Positions 1 to 9,289 of a DNA stretch of 23,849 nt are shown here, piece by piece. The DNA is taken from NCBI RefSeq assembly GCF_001949145.1, contig NW_019091518.1, forward strand, positions 685,260 through 709,108. The letters are read 5' to 3'. Made by a program: the position numbers and the translations under genes. How positions within the stretch are numbered: the first letter of the stretch is position 1; every line of letters starts with the position of its first letter. Source of the stretch: Acanthaster planci. Its lineage: Eukaryota; Echinodermata; Asteroidea; Valvatida; Acanthasteridae. Under the pieces are notes generated by a model that was not told the DNA's origin, did not search any database, and saw only the letters and a program-made list of their open reading frames with translations.

Positions 1-1730
1 ACTGTTTTCAATGGGGCTTGAATTAGTGGACTGGACCCCGAAAGAACCAAATCAACGGCCAGTGGTGGACTGAGCCGCCGTGCGAGGGCGATGTTACGGA
101 CCATAAATCGCTTCTCCGGGCTACCCATGCCCCGGCCCTCGAATGCGTTTGGGTTGAGGAGTCTTGGGCCCGATTATAAGTATAACGCTTTCAAATCAGA
201 GCATTTTTGACCTTAACCCCCACTCCCTTGTTTGCCCATAGGAGCGAGGGGCGGTTGTGTCTGAAGGATATGTGCTCGGACTATGGTGTTCCATATGTGC
301 CATCCGGCGTCGCATTTTTCAACGGGCGTGGCATTTTTCGACGGGCGTCGCATTTTTCAACCGGCGTCACATTTTTCAACGGCCGTCACCTTTCAATGTG
401 AATAAGCCATTAATCATCATTGGTCAACCTTGGTCCAGCCGGACCTGAAGTTGATGACTTGGATGCTAAAAGTGTGCGTACATATTTTTAATGATTCTGG
501 AAACGGCTAAATTAGCATGTATGCGTCGATTAACTCTGGTTGGTATGGTATTTGCCATCTTGCAGACAAGCGTCGCGTGATGCCTTGCCCCCGATCCGCC
601 TATGGAGATTACAGTGTGTGTGAATGTTTCTATAAAGCCTATAGGCCATCGTTTCTGAATGAGAACTGTTCATCACTGGGCGACGCAACTGGTAATTTTT
701 CTGGAACTTCAACGGGTAGAATAACGTACTCCAGAAGCACTCTGTTTGAACTTCCGAGACAGCGGAAAGATTTTCATCTGACACCATAGGTTTATTTCAC
801 TTCGATACGGTATTGGGGGGTTAGGTTAGGTTTTCTTCAAACTAAGCATTAAAGTACCGACACCCTTTATCATTGCAAAAATTACTGAGAATTTTGAACT
901 CAATCAGTCAGGTGGTTTTGTTCTTACAGCTGTTTGAAGTTCTGGCTACATGCGTGCACGCATGGAATGAGCAGTTTGTAACACAGAAGTACCTGACTAT
1001 ACGCGCTGGGGGTAGCTGACACTTCCACAAATAGACATTGGTCATACGCCAACAAGATTTTGACAGGATTCGATAGCCTAAATGAAATGTTTACTCCATT
1101 TTAATGAAAAACACCGGTAACACCTGTATAATTTGTTTTAAATTTTGTAGCTAAAGCTTCAAGACGTCTTCAAAGTTTTGAAATAGCTTGCACATTCTTC
1201 ACCTCTTTCAATCCAACAGGAAACACAGACAGATGGTGTGTCGATCTGCTTTAATGTCTCCACATATTCAGAAAAATTATTTCATAACATGCATTTGTTT
1301 TTCAGAGGTACGGGCAATATGCCCATGCCTGAACGGTGTCTGTAGAAGTTACAATTTCATTATAGGTTTGTGTGCACCCCCTTTCAAATTTTACATTGAC
1401 CCTACCTGTAAGAGTAATGGATTACTGAAGAGTACAACATCATGCATGAACATGTGGACAGGAAGTGAGTTGGTTCATATTTCTACCAGCAATGACCAGA
1501 GGACACGTTTCAAAAGTTAACCTCTGCGGTGCAGCGTATGACTTTTCATCTCCTTATATTCATTACAGGTCATCAAGTGCCGGTATACATTTTAAAGTGC
1601 CCTGTGTTGATTGTCGTTCTGACAGTCATGCGGGTGAAACAAGTGGTACTTCCGAAAGGCCAAGTTACTTTAATTTTCTTTCTGGTAAATTTGAAAAATC
1701 TAATTAAAACAAATCAATAAAAGTGATAGA
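1..1730. other. Non-coding or unassigned left flank
   Basis: The first 300 bases are richer in G+C and CpG than what follows and could be the edge of a gene lying to the left, but no reading frame there shows a recognisable domain. From about 480 to 1730 the DNA is AT-rich, and the short open frames (the longest is 110 codons, plus strand, about 1188-1520) show no motif or plausible splice structure. Apart from the 19-bp repeat I see no feature. Confidence 0.4.
304..395. repeat. 19-bp tandem repeat (minisatellite), about 4.5 copies
   Basis: A unit close to CGTCGCATTTTTCAACGGG is repeated head to tail with one or two substitutions per copy (GTGGC, TCGACGGG, TCAACCGG variants). The last copy is incomplete and runs into CACCTTTCAATG. 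Because 19 is not a multiple of 3, open frames crossing it do not give a regular peptide repeat, so the short overlapping ORFs here are judged non-coding. Confidence 0.8.
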
Positions 1731-1731
1731 A

Positions 1732-1914
1732 AACTTATCGCCAAGATACCACCCATTACAGACGGCATGTACAAACCTGACTTGTCCACAGGACTTTCAT
1801 AATTGTCGAACTTTTGATCACTATCTTTGTTGTATCCAATCATAACTGTGAGCTCATGTGGACAGACCAATTTGTACATGCCATCCGTAATGAGTGATAT
1901 CTTGAGATACATTT
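1732..1914. mobile_element. Palindromic MITE-like or foldback unit, about 180 bp
   Basis: Two imperfect inverted arms of about 50 bp (1743-1791 and 1856-1903) share the string GGCATGTACAAA and its flanks: AAGATAYCACYCATTACRGA on one side, and TGTCCACA at the inner end. Weaker similarity continues about 10 bp outside each arm. The 65-bp centre is not clearly palindromic. No transposase is encoded. The structure fits a non-autonomous DNA transposon copy. No target-site duplication is clear, so the ends are approximate. Confidence 0.55.
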
Positions 1915-2650
1915 AAGCTTTACCCACCATTTTCTCAGGATTATTGCTAAAACCCATACTTATCAACACTAAGTAAATACAATTTTCCAGAAGACAGGAT
2001 GTGGGGACCAATTACTTTAAACTTTTTTTGAACCACCCAGTACATTAACCAGTTTTTTATGCATATGTATACTGAAGCGTGTTCTGGCGACTTCAAACCA
2101 GAAAAAAATATTCGAGATTCTATGCCCTTTAAACTAATAACCAGAAGCATGTTTAAGGCGGCCAACAAAATAAAGAACCTGAAACACTTCCATCATCCAA
2201 CAGAGCCAAAGTACAAGGACAGAAATGTCCTTGGTGATAAATGTCATTTTCACTCCTCATTTAACATGTTTTTTACCACTGTTGCTCTCACTTTCTCTGT
2301 CGGTTCACATTCTAGAAGTGAATGCGTCTTTAAATTCACTGCACATGACAAAATGGAATGTATGATTCATTTGCGCGAGAGGCGACGAAAGATGTCCATT
2401 TATTTCCCACCAGTTTAAAGCAACGTTCGGTTCCCGTTTGGTCGGATCAATGACGTCAGATAAGCAAAACCGAGGTCGCAAAAAGTGCAACCAATGACCA
2501 AAGCTGGAACATGTTCACGGTGGCCAAAACGTAGCATGGTCGCCAAAACACGCCCCTGGTGTGCGCGTCACACACATGTACGTGTAGGTTAAAACATTTT
2601 GGGAGAAGATAATTTAGAAAAGTGCTGGAAGATTTTCAACAAATAGACGT
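1915..2650. other. Unassigned intergenic stretch 3' of methyltransferase copy A
   Basis: This lies beyond the probable 3' UTR of copy A. A 119-codon plus-strand open frame (2059-2418) shows no recognisable domain and is not called. Near 2420-2580 base composition becomes more GC-rich and contains a perfect CRE-type palindrome and CCAAT strings, described separately. TTTATT at about 2398-2403 would read AATAAA on the minus strand and is a possible but unproven polyadenylation signal for copy A. Confidence 0.35.
2451..2458. promoter_or_regulatory. CRE-type palindrome TGACGTCA with nearby CCAAT strings
   Basis: A perfect TGACGTCA octamer, the consensus site for CREB/ATF bZIP proteins, lies about 380 bp beyond the stop codon of methyltransferase copy A. 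CAACCAATGACC follows within 50 bp, in a locally GC-richer block. The arrangement looks promoter-like, but no transcript start or adjacent coding exon can be identified, so function is speculative. Confidence 0.25.
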
Positions 2651-2835
2651 ACTTAATTTAATGACTTTATCCATCTATCGTTTAAATTAACCAGAATCTA
2701 TGGGAGAAGTATTCTAAAAGAAATACAGACTGCTTGTTCTTGAGAAGTGCAAAATTGAATACAAGGGAATTGACACACGAATCTGAGGACAGAAGCGCAA
2801 GAGCGTCCATGATGATTTGCTTGAATACTGCCAGT

Positions 2836-3188
2836 TTATCTTGGTTTGCTTATAATTATCGTATCGCAGTCGTTATTCAACAGGATCTCATCTCCAGTCG
2901 TCTCAGAGCACTCGCTGCTCGCCAGGCGTTCCAGCACCTGCTGCTTCAAATCCTCGGTCGCCGACTCCTTGAACTTCGTCACGTGGTTTAGGAAATCCAA
3001 GACCATACTACCTTCCTCTGAAGCATCGTCGAAGCAGCTAGTGATGTTCACATGGAACCGCTCGTGATGCTGCGAGTACGAGATACCGTGGTGGTCTAGG
3101 ACATTGCGAACATCTGCTGAACTCGTGACACTGTACGTTTCGTGGTAAGGGCCCATGTGACTCCGAAATCTGGAGGTCCCACTGTCAT
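2836..3188 (-). CDS. HNMT-like: Copy A exon 3 (substrate-binding C-terminal part and stop)
   Basis: Contains 353 nt including the TAA stop at 2836-2838. The exon begins D-D-S-G after a TTCTCTCTCAG acceptor and ends with LLNNDCDTIIISKPR, which aligns with the human C-terminus around Asn283. The ITSCFDDASEEGS segment matches human ISDCFIDG. An upstream in-frame ATG exists on the genomic strand (3216) but lies in the intron. Confidence 0.88.
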
Positions 3189-5619
3189 CTGAGAGAGAAC
3201 GTAAAACTGATCTCAAGTGAAGAATTAGTAGCTTGTGTATTTATAAGTTTGGTAATAAAGCCATTTTAAGCATCACAGCAGCTTTCTTTGACAGCTGAAC
3301 CACGGGATAAGGATGGATCCAGAACCAAATTTTCAGCGAGGGAGGGGAGGTTAGATTTGTCTAATGTAACCTTTCATGGCATTTCTAAGGGATTAGGCTA
3401 TTCAGTGGCTTTTCACTCTTTGAGAAAAAACGTATTACCAGAGAATTTCAATAAACCAACAGTCTCATTATTTCAAAACAAACAAATTTAGCCCTTTGGG
3501 GGGTCTTCTGTCACAAGATACGCCCTTAACACAAAGGCAATCTTCGCAATTTGAACACAAACCCATGCTGACACTTTGGCACTGTGGTAGAAGTCTTGTT
3601 GATATTGTCGTGCATTAATTGCGTACGCTTTTGGGTGAAGATGTGTGGAATTTTGGGCGAATAGTTTTCTTGCACAATAGTTTATGAGTTAGTAACAGAC
3701 GTGTGGATTACCAATGTGATACAATACAAATTCGAAGTGCTCAGTGAGCAAATTTGGTATTCGAGCAGCGCATGCCCCAAATGAAGCGAGTTCGAGGTCA
3801 ATCGGATGCGATTACCAGGCTTGCCGTATCAGTACTTGCACGGTGCGGACTTGCATGGGTGCTTCATTCCCGAAGTTTAACCTTGCTCTTTCATGGAAAC
3901 CGCATTGTGGTTCACTGTGGCTCACTGGGTAAAGGATTGATGGTTAGTGGCCCCACTAAGCAATTAAAATAATCTGCATATCTTTAGTTACAAACGCGTA
4001 CCTGAAGAAATAACGACCATAATAATTCCTCCAGGTTTTAGAATGCTGTATAGATACATCAGCGAGTCTTCAAGGTTGTCAAAGTAGTACAAAACATGCA
4101 TTGCAATGATGAAGTGAAACTTAGCAGAGCTTCCTGCCTTCTCGTATTGCTCAATCGTCTGTTGTCGCCACTCGAAATTTACGCCTCGCTGTTCGAGAGC
4201 CTGGGATTCAATCAATGAATGGTACTTCATTAGCTGCTCCTCAAGAGGCTCGAGCACACAGTTAGTGATGCGCGGGAACTGTTGCAAGAGTGTCACCAAC
4301 AACTTGTAGTCCATTAAGCCTTAGAAAGAGAAGAAATACGTTCATATTACAATAAATAAAGCTGAATGAGAATTGGGAACAATCTCTCCAACAGAAGGTC
4401 AAGGGACGCCATATGACAGCCCCTTCCTGCGACATGCATTCGATGTTTCAAAACACGCTCTGATTTTAAAATGCATTAGATTTAAAAGCATGTTCAATTT
4501 TCAAAAGAGCATCCTCTTTCTCTAAAAACATGTTCCAGATTTTTGATTATTCCAATACCTGAAGTGTTCATGTGCAGTTATTGCCCTTATCGAACGCTTT
4601 CTTCTGAATTTATTTTGGGAATAAATAGCCAATAAATACCCCACTTATCCAGCTAAGCTGCAGGCAGTAATCAGGCATTTTTGGAATGTTTACTAATGTT
4701 CGTCTAGCCGCGCGGCGATAAATCATCAGCACATTGATGTGCTAGAGTTGTATTAATTCCTTAAGTGTGCTTGCTCCATGGTCTGATGAAGGCCGAATGG
4801 TGACACTTTGTAGTAACAGTTAGCAAAGAAGTCATTATATGAAAGCGATAGTGAGTTCAACAGACTTACAAATATGGTTGGGTTTAAAACCGACACGCAC
4901 GTTGATGTAGATTTGTTATACATGTAATTGAAACTTAGAATGACTAATTATGCTGTCATTATTTACTAAATTGGGATTATTGCTTCGTATTTTCAACATT
5001 GTTTTTGATGTTGTATTTTCATATTTTTCAAAATATTAAAATGTAGAAAGGGAGATTTTTGTGACCTCATCATATCCTAATGTGAATTTTAACGAATGTT
5101 TTACCATTTCACTGATCATTGATTTATGCATTTTTTCTCTTTTAGGGGAAAAAAGGAAAGAAACAACTATACAGTTGTATATCCCAATCGTAATCTGTCT
5201 CCCTCTCTCTCCTTTTAAAGGGAACAAATTCTTTCTTTGGGAGGGAGAGGAGCTGAGATGCAAAGGAGAATAAACAGAATTGCATATTATACAAGTAAGA
5301 TTAGCGTTAATAAAACACCTCTTTGTTTTCTAATTGGAATTTTTGACTCTTGTAAATATGCAATTGGCTTTTTGAATTAAATAAATTTAATAAATGAATT
5401 AATAAAAACTCTTTTACCAGATCCACTACCAACTCCCATGACTCGAAGGTCTCCTTGTTGGTCAAGCGCACCCTTCAATTTCGGCACTACGGTCTCCTGG
5501 ATTATGGTCTCCATCCACTGGACATACACGGCGAATTCGCCGCATGCAGCACCAAATGTTTTCAGCGACTGAAGGTAGTGGTCCGTATCGTGAAACAAAT
5601 TCTGCCAAGTAGACTGCAT
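2836..5619 (-). CDS. HNMT-like: Histamine N-methyltransferase-like protein, copy A (three exons)
   Basis: The predicted product is a 290-aa class I AdoMet-dependent methyltransferase. Family members (HNMT, and the CARNMT2/carnosine methyltransferase 2 group) transfer a methyl group to an imidazole nitrogen. The coding join on the minus strand is 5619-5418, 4319-4002, 3188-2836, with donors G|GTAAAAG and G|GTACGC, pyrimidine-rich acceptors ending TAAG and TCAG, and both introns phase 1. Residues 8-28 match the human N-terminus, including the histamine-contact Glu at 28. Motif I is G62-V-G-S-G-S-G68; the usual acidic residue after it is Leu69. E91 and Q96 match the human AdoMet contacts E89 and Q94. 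His142 stands where human has Gln143. N279 matches Asn283. The loop equivalent to human W179/W183 reads SGTSRFR, so both Trp are missing. A leader of about 40 bp upstream of the ATG resembles that of copy B. The substrate is uncertain; family assignment is firm. Confidence 0.88.
3189..4001 (-). other. Copy A intron 2 (813 bp, phase 1)
   Basis: Non-coding DNA between the donor GTACGC and the acceptor CTCTCTCAG. The plus-strand open frames of 60-70 codons around 3288-3972 show no domain and are treated as chance frames. Confidence 0.8.
4002..4319 (-). CDS. HNMT-like: Copy A exon 2 (Rossmann core)
   Basis: A 318-nt symmetric exon (phase 1 on both sides), the same length as in copy B. It encodes the motif II acidic loop (LEPLEEQ), the FEWRQQTIEQYE segment, the H-V-L-Y-Y strand/helix that matches human Q-M-L-Y-Y, and the strand ending VVISSG. 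There are no internal stops. Confidence 0.88.
4320..5417 (-). other. Copy A intron 1 (1098 bp, phase 1)
   Basis: AT-rich non-coding DNA between a GTAAAAG donor and a TTTCTAAG acceptor. It has no obvious similarity to intron 1 of copy B and no recognised repeat. Short open frames in both directions near 5036-5273 overlap each other and are not considered genes. Confidence 0.8.
5418..5619 (-). CDS. HNMT-like: Copy A exon 1 (N-terminal helices and motif I)
   Basis: The exon holds 202 coding nt, running from the ATG to the first base of the Gly68 codon. The start is chosen because Leu8-Phe9 and Glu28 fall at exactly the same residue numbers as in human HNMT and because copy B starts at the same place (MQST). 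The donor is read as G|GTAAAAG at 5417-5416. Confidence 0.88.
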
Positions 5620-5639
5620 AGTTGATCGGGATGTGGACC

Positions 5640-6058
5640 TACAGACTTCGACATTGTTACAGGGTCAGAAAACTGTGTTAGTCAGCGGGAGAGAGTAACG
5701 ATTCGACAACATTGCCAAGTTTGCCATCGTCGTTGAAGTTTCAATTCCCTGACGTTGATTTATGCATGTATTTTATTTTTATTCAAACATTATTTTACAG
5801 GAAGGGCACTGCCGAAATTAAATGTAACACTGAAATAATTTGGATGACTTTCTAGATGCCACAGCTAATTTGCCACCACATAACGTTTGAGATTTCGACA
5901 GTTTGAATATATTGATATCTTTCCAATTCGCTAAGGACAACTTTCCAAGTGCCACAGCCCCCCCCCCGAGAAACTAGGTGGTGGCCGTGTTTAGCGGTAA
6001 TTTAAAAAAAACCCCACAAGACTAGAACACAAGCTCGCTATGCAACTTGTCCATGCCC
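5640..6058. other. 5' flank of copy A up to the foldback element
   Basis: About 40 bp next to the start codon is shared with copy B (the strings CGGGATGT and GCATT). Beyond that the DNA is AT-rich, with a run of 10 C at about 5958-5967. No clear TATA box is seen at a plausible distance. The promoter of copy A probably lies here, but I cannot place it. Confidence 0.35.
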
Positions 6059-6064
6059 AACTCC

Positions 6065-6140
6065 TATGGAACGCCAAATGACCAAAATATGATGTTACTC
6101 AGTGAAAGTAGTTTGACCGTATCCTCAATCTATTATGACT
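6065..6140 (+). repeat. Left outer inverted terminal repeat of the foldback-like element
   Basis: Unique (non-tandem) outer domain that pairs with 9213-9283 on the opposite strand, with a few substitutions and a short gap near GTTTGACC. It is directly preceded by AACTCC and runs into the 21-bp array. Confidence 0.75.
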
Positions 6141-6425
6141 TGTGATGTTGTCGAACCATTATGTGATGTTGTCAATCCATTATGTGATGTTGTCAATCCA
6201 TTATGTGATGTTGTTACTCCATTATGTGATGTTGTTACTCCATTATGTGAAGTTGTCAATCCATTATGTGAAGTTCACAATCCATTATGTGAAGTTGTCA
6301 ATCCACTATGAAGTTCGGAAACCACTATGTGAAGTTGTCAATCCATTATGTGAAGTTGTCAATCCATTATGTGAAGTTGTCAATCCACCATGTGAAGTTG
6401 TCAATCCATATTGTGAAGTTCTCAA
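6141..6425 (+). repeat. 21-bp tandem array 1, about 13 units
   Basis: The unit resembles CATTATGTGAAGTTGTCAAT plus C. Distal units carry GATGTTG and proximal ones GAAGTTG. Since 21 is divisible by 3, open frames through the array give heptapeptide repeats (MLSIHYV-like); these are a consequence of the repeat, not evidence of a protein. One further isolated unit lies at about 6481-6505. The order of variant units mirrors array 2; for example the strings around GTCGAACC and GGTTCGAC are exact complements over about 30 bp. Confidence 0.9.
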
Positions 6426-6535
6426 GGCATCACGCGGGGGACTATCCCTTTAAATAGCCTGTGTTGACTTTTGTGAAGTAGTGAATCCATTATGTGAAGT
6501 TACACCTTGCTACACCTCCCCTTAATTAATCTGGA
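6426..6535. other. Centre of the foldback-like element
   Basis: Roughly 100 bp between the opposed arrays, containing GGGGGACTATCCCTTTAAAT, one stray 21-bp unit and TTAATTAAT near the symmetry point (about 6525). No coding capacity is visible. Confidence 0.5.
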
Positions 6536-6676
6536 TTGAGAACTTCACATAATGGTTTGACAACTTCACATAATGGACTGAGAACTTCACATAAAGGATT
6601 GAAAACTTCAAATAATTGTTTGACAACATCACATAATGGTTCGACAACATCACATAATGCTTTGAGAACTTCACAT
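6536..6676 (-). repeat. 21-bp tandem array 2 (inverted relative to array 1), about 7 units
   Basis: Units read ACAACTTCACATAATGGTTT on the plus strand, the reverse complement of array 1 units. The array breaks off within a unit (CTTCACATTA) exactly where the 3' end of the LINE begins, and resumes at 9133. Confidence 0.9.
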
Positions 6677-7463
6677 TATTATACATATTATTATCATTAT
6701 CAATTTCTGACAATGTCAGGGGTTGTGGAAAGGACTGTACAGTCCATTTTAAACCATGCCCCGCTTAAAATAGAAATACACAAAATGTAAGATTAAAAAT
6801 TAAATGAAATACAACTCTTATTTAGAATAAAAAACATGAGATAAAAGAATGGTTAAAAGAGAAACAAACAAAAACACTGAATCTGTAAAAATGAGCTTCA
6901 ATCAAAATCAGATATTAAAGCGTAAATTTCACCAAGAGCCATTAAAAATACAGACAAATACAGAACATTAAGATCATGGACATTAAAAACATTAAATTTA
7001 AACTTAAAAGTAGGAATTACATTAAAACAACGCTGAAATTGATAAATAAGAACAGGTAAAAAAAAACAACAAACACAAGAGTTAACGGGTAAAAAAATCA
7101 TAAAGGCTGTTCTTAAACACGTTCAGTGACATACTTTCAACAACTTGTTCAGGTAGACTATTCCACTCATTGCTGTGCGAACAAAATATAAATATTCAAA
7201 ACAGTCAGCGAGGGCGAAAGGAATATCGAGTTTTAAGCTGTTATCATTTCGTCCAATTTTCGAGGCTGACGAAAATTTTTTAATTAAGGGCCTCAATATT
7301 AAGGAATCCCTTCAAGACCTTAAAACACATAACCAAACGCGAGAATTTTCTTCTGGTTTTAAGGTCAGTCCAGCCAAGATAATCCAATAATGTGTCGTAG
7401 CTACTATGCCAATCTTTACAGATAAATCTGACACTCGAGTTTTGGACACGTTCCACAACAGCT

Positions 7464-7501
7464 GAGTGGTTAAGTCCGTAAGGCTATACAACAGTAATCT
7501 A
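7464..7501 (-). repeat. Donor copy of LINE-internal duplication
   Basis: This segment of the LINE thumb region encodes R-L-D-Y-C-C-I-A-L on the minus strand. Its 24-base core, starting GTAAGGCTAT and ending CAGTAATCTA on the plus strand (7478-7501), recurs exactly at 7899-7922. Similarity extends to GAGTGGTT on one side. Confidence 0.85.
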
Positions 7502-7886
7502 ATCGAGATCGAATGAGCGAAATATAAAGTTTCTTCAACATATTAGTTGGGCAATTTCCGAAATTGTGTTTAATAAGCCCCAGTGTTTTAATGGACCTGG
7601 TGTACATATCTTGACAGTGATCATTCCAGTTTAATTTATCATTTGACATCATTCCCAAATATCTTTCACCATTTGTAAACGTTAATTCGTTATTTCTAAT
7701 ATAATACAAATGCTGACAAGGATGGCATTTTCTCGACATACTCATGACTTTACACTTGTCGACGCTGAAATCCAATTTCCACGGATCTGACCATTTGCAC
7801 AGTGAATTTAAGTGAGATTACAAGGTGCCAACGTCTTCATCCGTAATAATTGGTCGATATAAAACACAGTCATCTGCATAAAAACC

Positions 7887-7922
7887 GAGTGGTTGTCTGT
7901 AAGGCTATACAACAGTAATCTA
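7887..7922 (-). repeat. Inserted copy of LINE-internal duplication next to the YADD motif
   Basis: An exact 24-base copy (7899-7922) of 7478-7501, with flanking similarity totalling 36 bases. It sits between the sequence encoding NDISENIQS and that encoding FYADD, where related reverse transcriptases have only a few residues. It therefore looks like an insertion copied from about 0.4 kb away in the same element. Confidence 0.8.
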
Positions 7923-9132
7923 GTGGATTGAATATTCTCGGAGATATCATTAATAAAACAGAGAAATAAAACTGGACCAAGAATGGTACCCCGAGGGACA
8001 CCAGATTTCACCCTGGACCCAGATGAGAAGCGACCATTAACATGCACTCTATCTCGGAGAAAATTCATAATCCATACACTTGACGTTTGGGCCTTTATTG
8101 CCATAAGTGATAAGTTTTTTGTATAGAAAGTCATGAGAAACTCTGTCAAAGGCTTTAGAAAAGTCCAGGAAGACAATATCAATACTGTACCCTGCGTCTA
8201 AGTTACTGCTCCAATCATGAATGGCATCTATTAATTGAGTATAACAGGAACGTTTGGCTCTAAACCGTGTTTATTTTCATCAAAAATATTATTATTATTA
8301 AGGTGGTTGATAAGCCTATTGCAAACAATTCCTTCTAAGGTTTTACTCAAGATAGATGTGAGTGAAATGGGCCTGTAATTCTTTGGATCATTTCGGTTGC
8401 CTTTCTTTTAAACACGGGGACCACACGGGCCCTTCGCCATTTATCGGGAATAGCACCTGTTTCTAAAGAGATCTGGAATAGTTTACAGAGTGAAGGTGCT
8501 AGGTACTCCGCTCCCTCCTTCAGAATCCTGGGAGAGATATTGTCAGGACCTTGACATTTACTTACATCAATATCTTTAAGTAATTTACAAACTTCATATG
8601 GATCACACCTGATATCCTTCATCATGTCAACACTAGGCTCAAGATTAGGAATGGGATCATTAGGTCCACGGTAAGTGTTAAACACAGAATTAAACTGGGT
8701 ATTCAGTGCTTCGGCCATCATATCTCCATCAGTGATTTTGTCGCCGTCAACAGTTGAACAGTCAATGGAGGCGTGATCCGATTTACAGTTCTTTACGTAA
8801 TTCCAGAAGTTTTAGGATTACTATCTACATTAGAAACAATGTGGTCGATGTGATTTGCACGGCTACGATTGATGTTACGTTTTACCTCGCGGATGACCTC
8901 TCTGTATGGTGACAGAGCTCTGCATTGTTTGTTTTTTGGCTTGCTTAAAAAGTCTATTTCGCTTTCTAATTAGTCTTTTAATCTCTTCGGTGATCCAAGG
9001 AGTGGGTTTACTTTTAGTACTGAGAATTTTGTAAGGAACTGTGGAGTCAATGACATCAAAAAGTACATTCCTCCAAGCCAGCCAGGAAGACTGAATGTCA
9101 TCATCTTGGATCACATCAAGCAGCTTGGGCAC

Positions 9133-9212
9133 ATCATTGACAACATCACATAATGGATTGAGAACTTCACATAATGGATTGCCAACATCACATAATGGTT
9201 TGACAACATCAC
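9133..9212 (-). repeat. 21-bp tandem array 3, about 4 units (continuation of array 2)
   Basis: Same unit and orientation as array 2 (ACAACATCACATAATGGATT). It begins abruptly at the 5' end of the truncated LINE and leads into the right outer inverted repeat. Together with array 2 it would form one uninterrupted array if the LINE were removed. Confidence 0.88.
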
Positions 9213-9283
9213 ATAATACATGTAGATTGAGGACACTACTTTCACAGAATAACATCCTATTTTGGTACAGTTGGCGTTCCATA
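9213..9283 (-). repeat. Right outer inverted terminal repeat of the foldback-like element
   Basis: Contains GTAGATTGAGGACACTAC, TTTCACAGAATAACATCCTA and GTTGGCGTTCCATA, complementary to 6065-6140 read outwards. It is followed immediately by AACTCC, matching the left flank. Confidence 0.75.
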
Positions 9284-9289
9284 AACTCC

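Larger units (their letters stand above)
6677..9132 (-). pseudogene. 5'-truncated, frameshifted CR1/Jockey-type LINE (ORF2 remnant)
   Basis: Read on the minus strand, pieces of a non-LTR retrotransposon ORF2 follow in the correct order. They are the endonuclease-RT linker (SSWLAWRNVLFDVID, PTPWITEEIKRLIRKRNRLF), FWNYVKNCKSDHASID, RT palm blocks (GPDNISPRILKEGAEYL, NDPKNYRPISLTSIL, HG-F-RAKRSCYTQL, IVFLDFSKAFDRVSHDFL, SGVPRGTILGPVLFL), the catalytic FYADDCVLYRP, the thumb (NNELTFTNGERYLG, LIRSRLDY) and a C-terminus ending FKNSLYDFFTR with a stop at 7082. At least seven frame breaks (near 8925, 8812, 8400, 8262, 8090, 7475, 7170) and a TAA at 7818-7820 make it inactive. The endonuclease domain and ORF1 are absent. 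A 3' UTR of about 400 bp ends in an AT-rich run at about 6676-6700. Clade assignment within CR1/L2/Jockey is tentative. Confidence 0.88.
6065..9283. mobile_element. Foldback-like transposon with array-containing inverted termini, split by a LINE
   Basis: The two ends are inverted copies. The left end begins TATGGAACGCCAAATGACC, and the right end read on the minus strand begins TATGGAACGCCAACTGTACC. Similarity continues about 75 bp through CCAAAATA-GATGTTA, GTGAAAGTAGT and CCTCAATCTA. Inside each end lies an array of one 21-bp repeat, with the two ends in opposite orientation. AACTCC flanks both sides (6059-6064 and 9284-9289), as a target-site duplication would. Subtracting the inserted LINE (about 6676-9132) leaves an element of about 0.75 kb with no transposase. 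This recalls Foldback-type elements such as Drosophila FB and sea urchin TU, whose inverted repeats contain tandem arrays; family membership is inferred. Confidence 0.75.

Noticed and set aside
815-834. Two TTAGG units resembling arthropod telomere repeat
   Set aside because: Only two adjacent units; far too short for a telomeric tract.
2059-2418. 119-codon plus-strand open frame
   Set aside because: No domain, no splice context and no relation to neighbours; compatible with chance in a window this size.
4728-4743. Short hairpin AGCACAT-TG-ATGTGCT in copy A intron 1
   Set aside because: A 7-bp stem is expected by chance in AT-rich introns of this length.
6141-6676. Regular repeats that might suggest a CRISPR array
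   Set aside because: Units are head to tail without unique spacers, form opposed arrays within inverted termini, and lie in a eukaryotic context.
6142-6790. Open frames with heptapeptide repeats such as MLSIHYV (and similar frames at 8875-9434)
   Set aside because: The period is imposed by the 21-bp DNA repeat, which is open in several frames on both strands. No start context, splice structure or domain supports translation.
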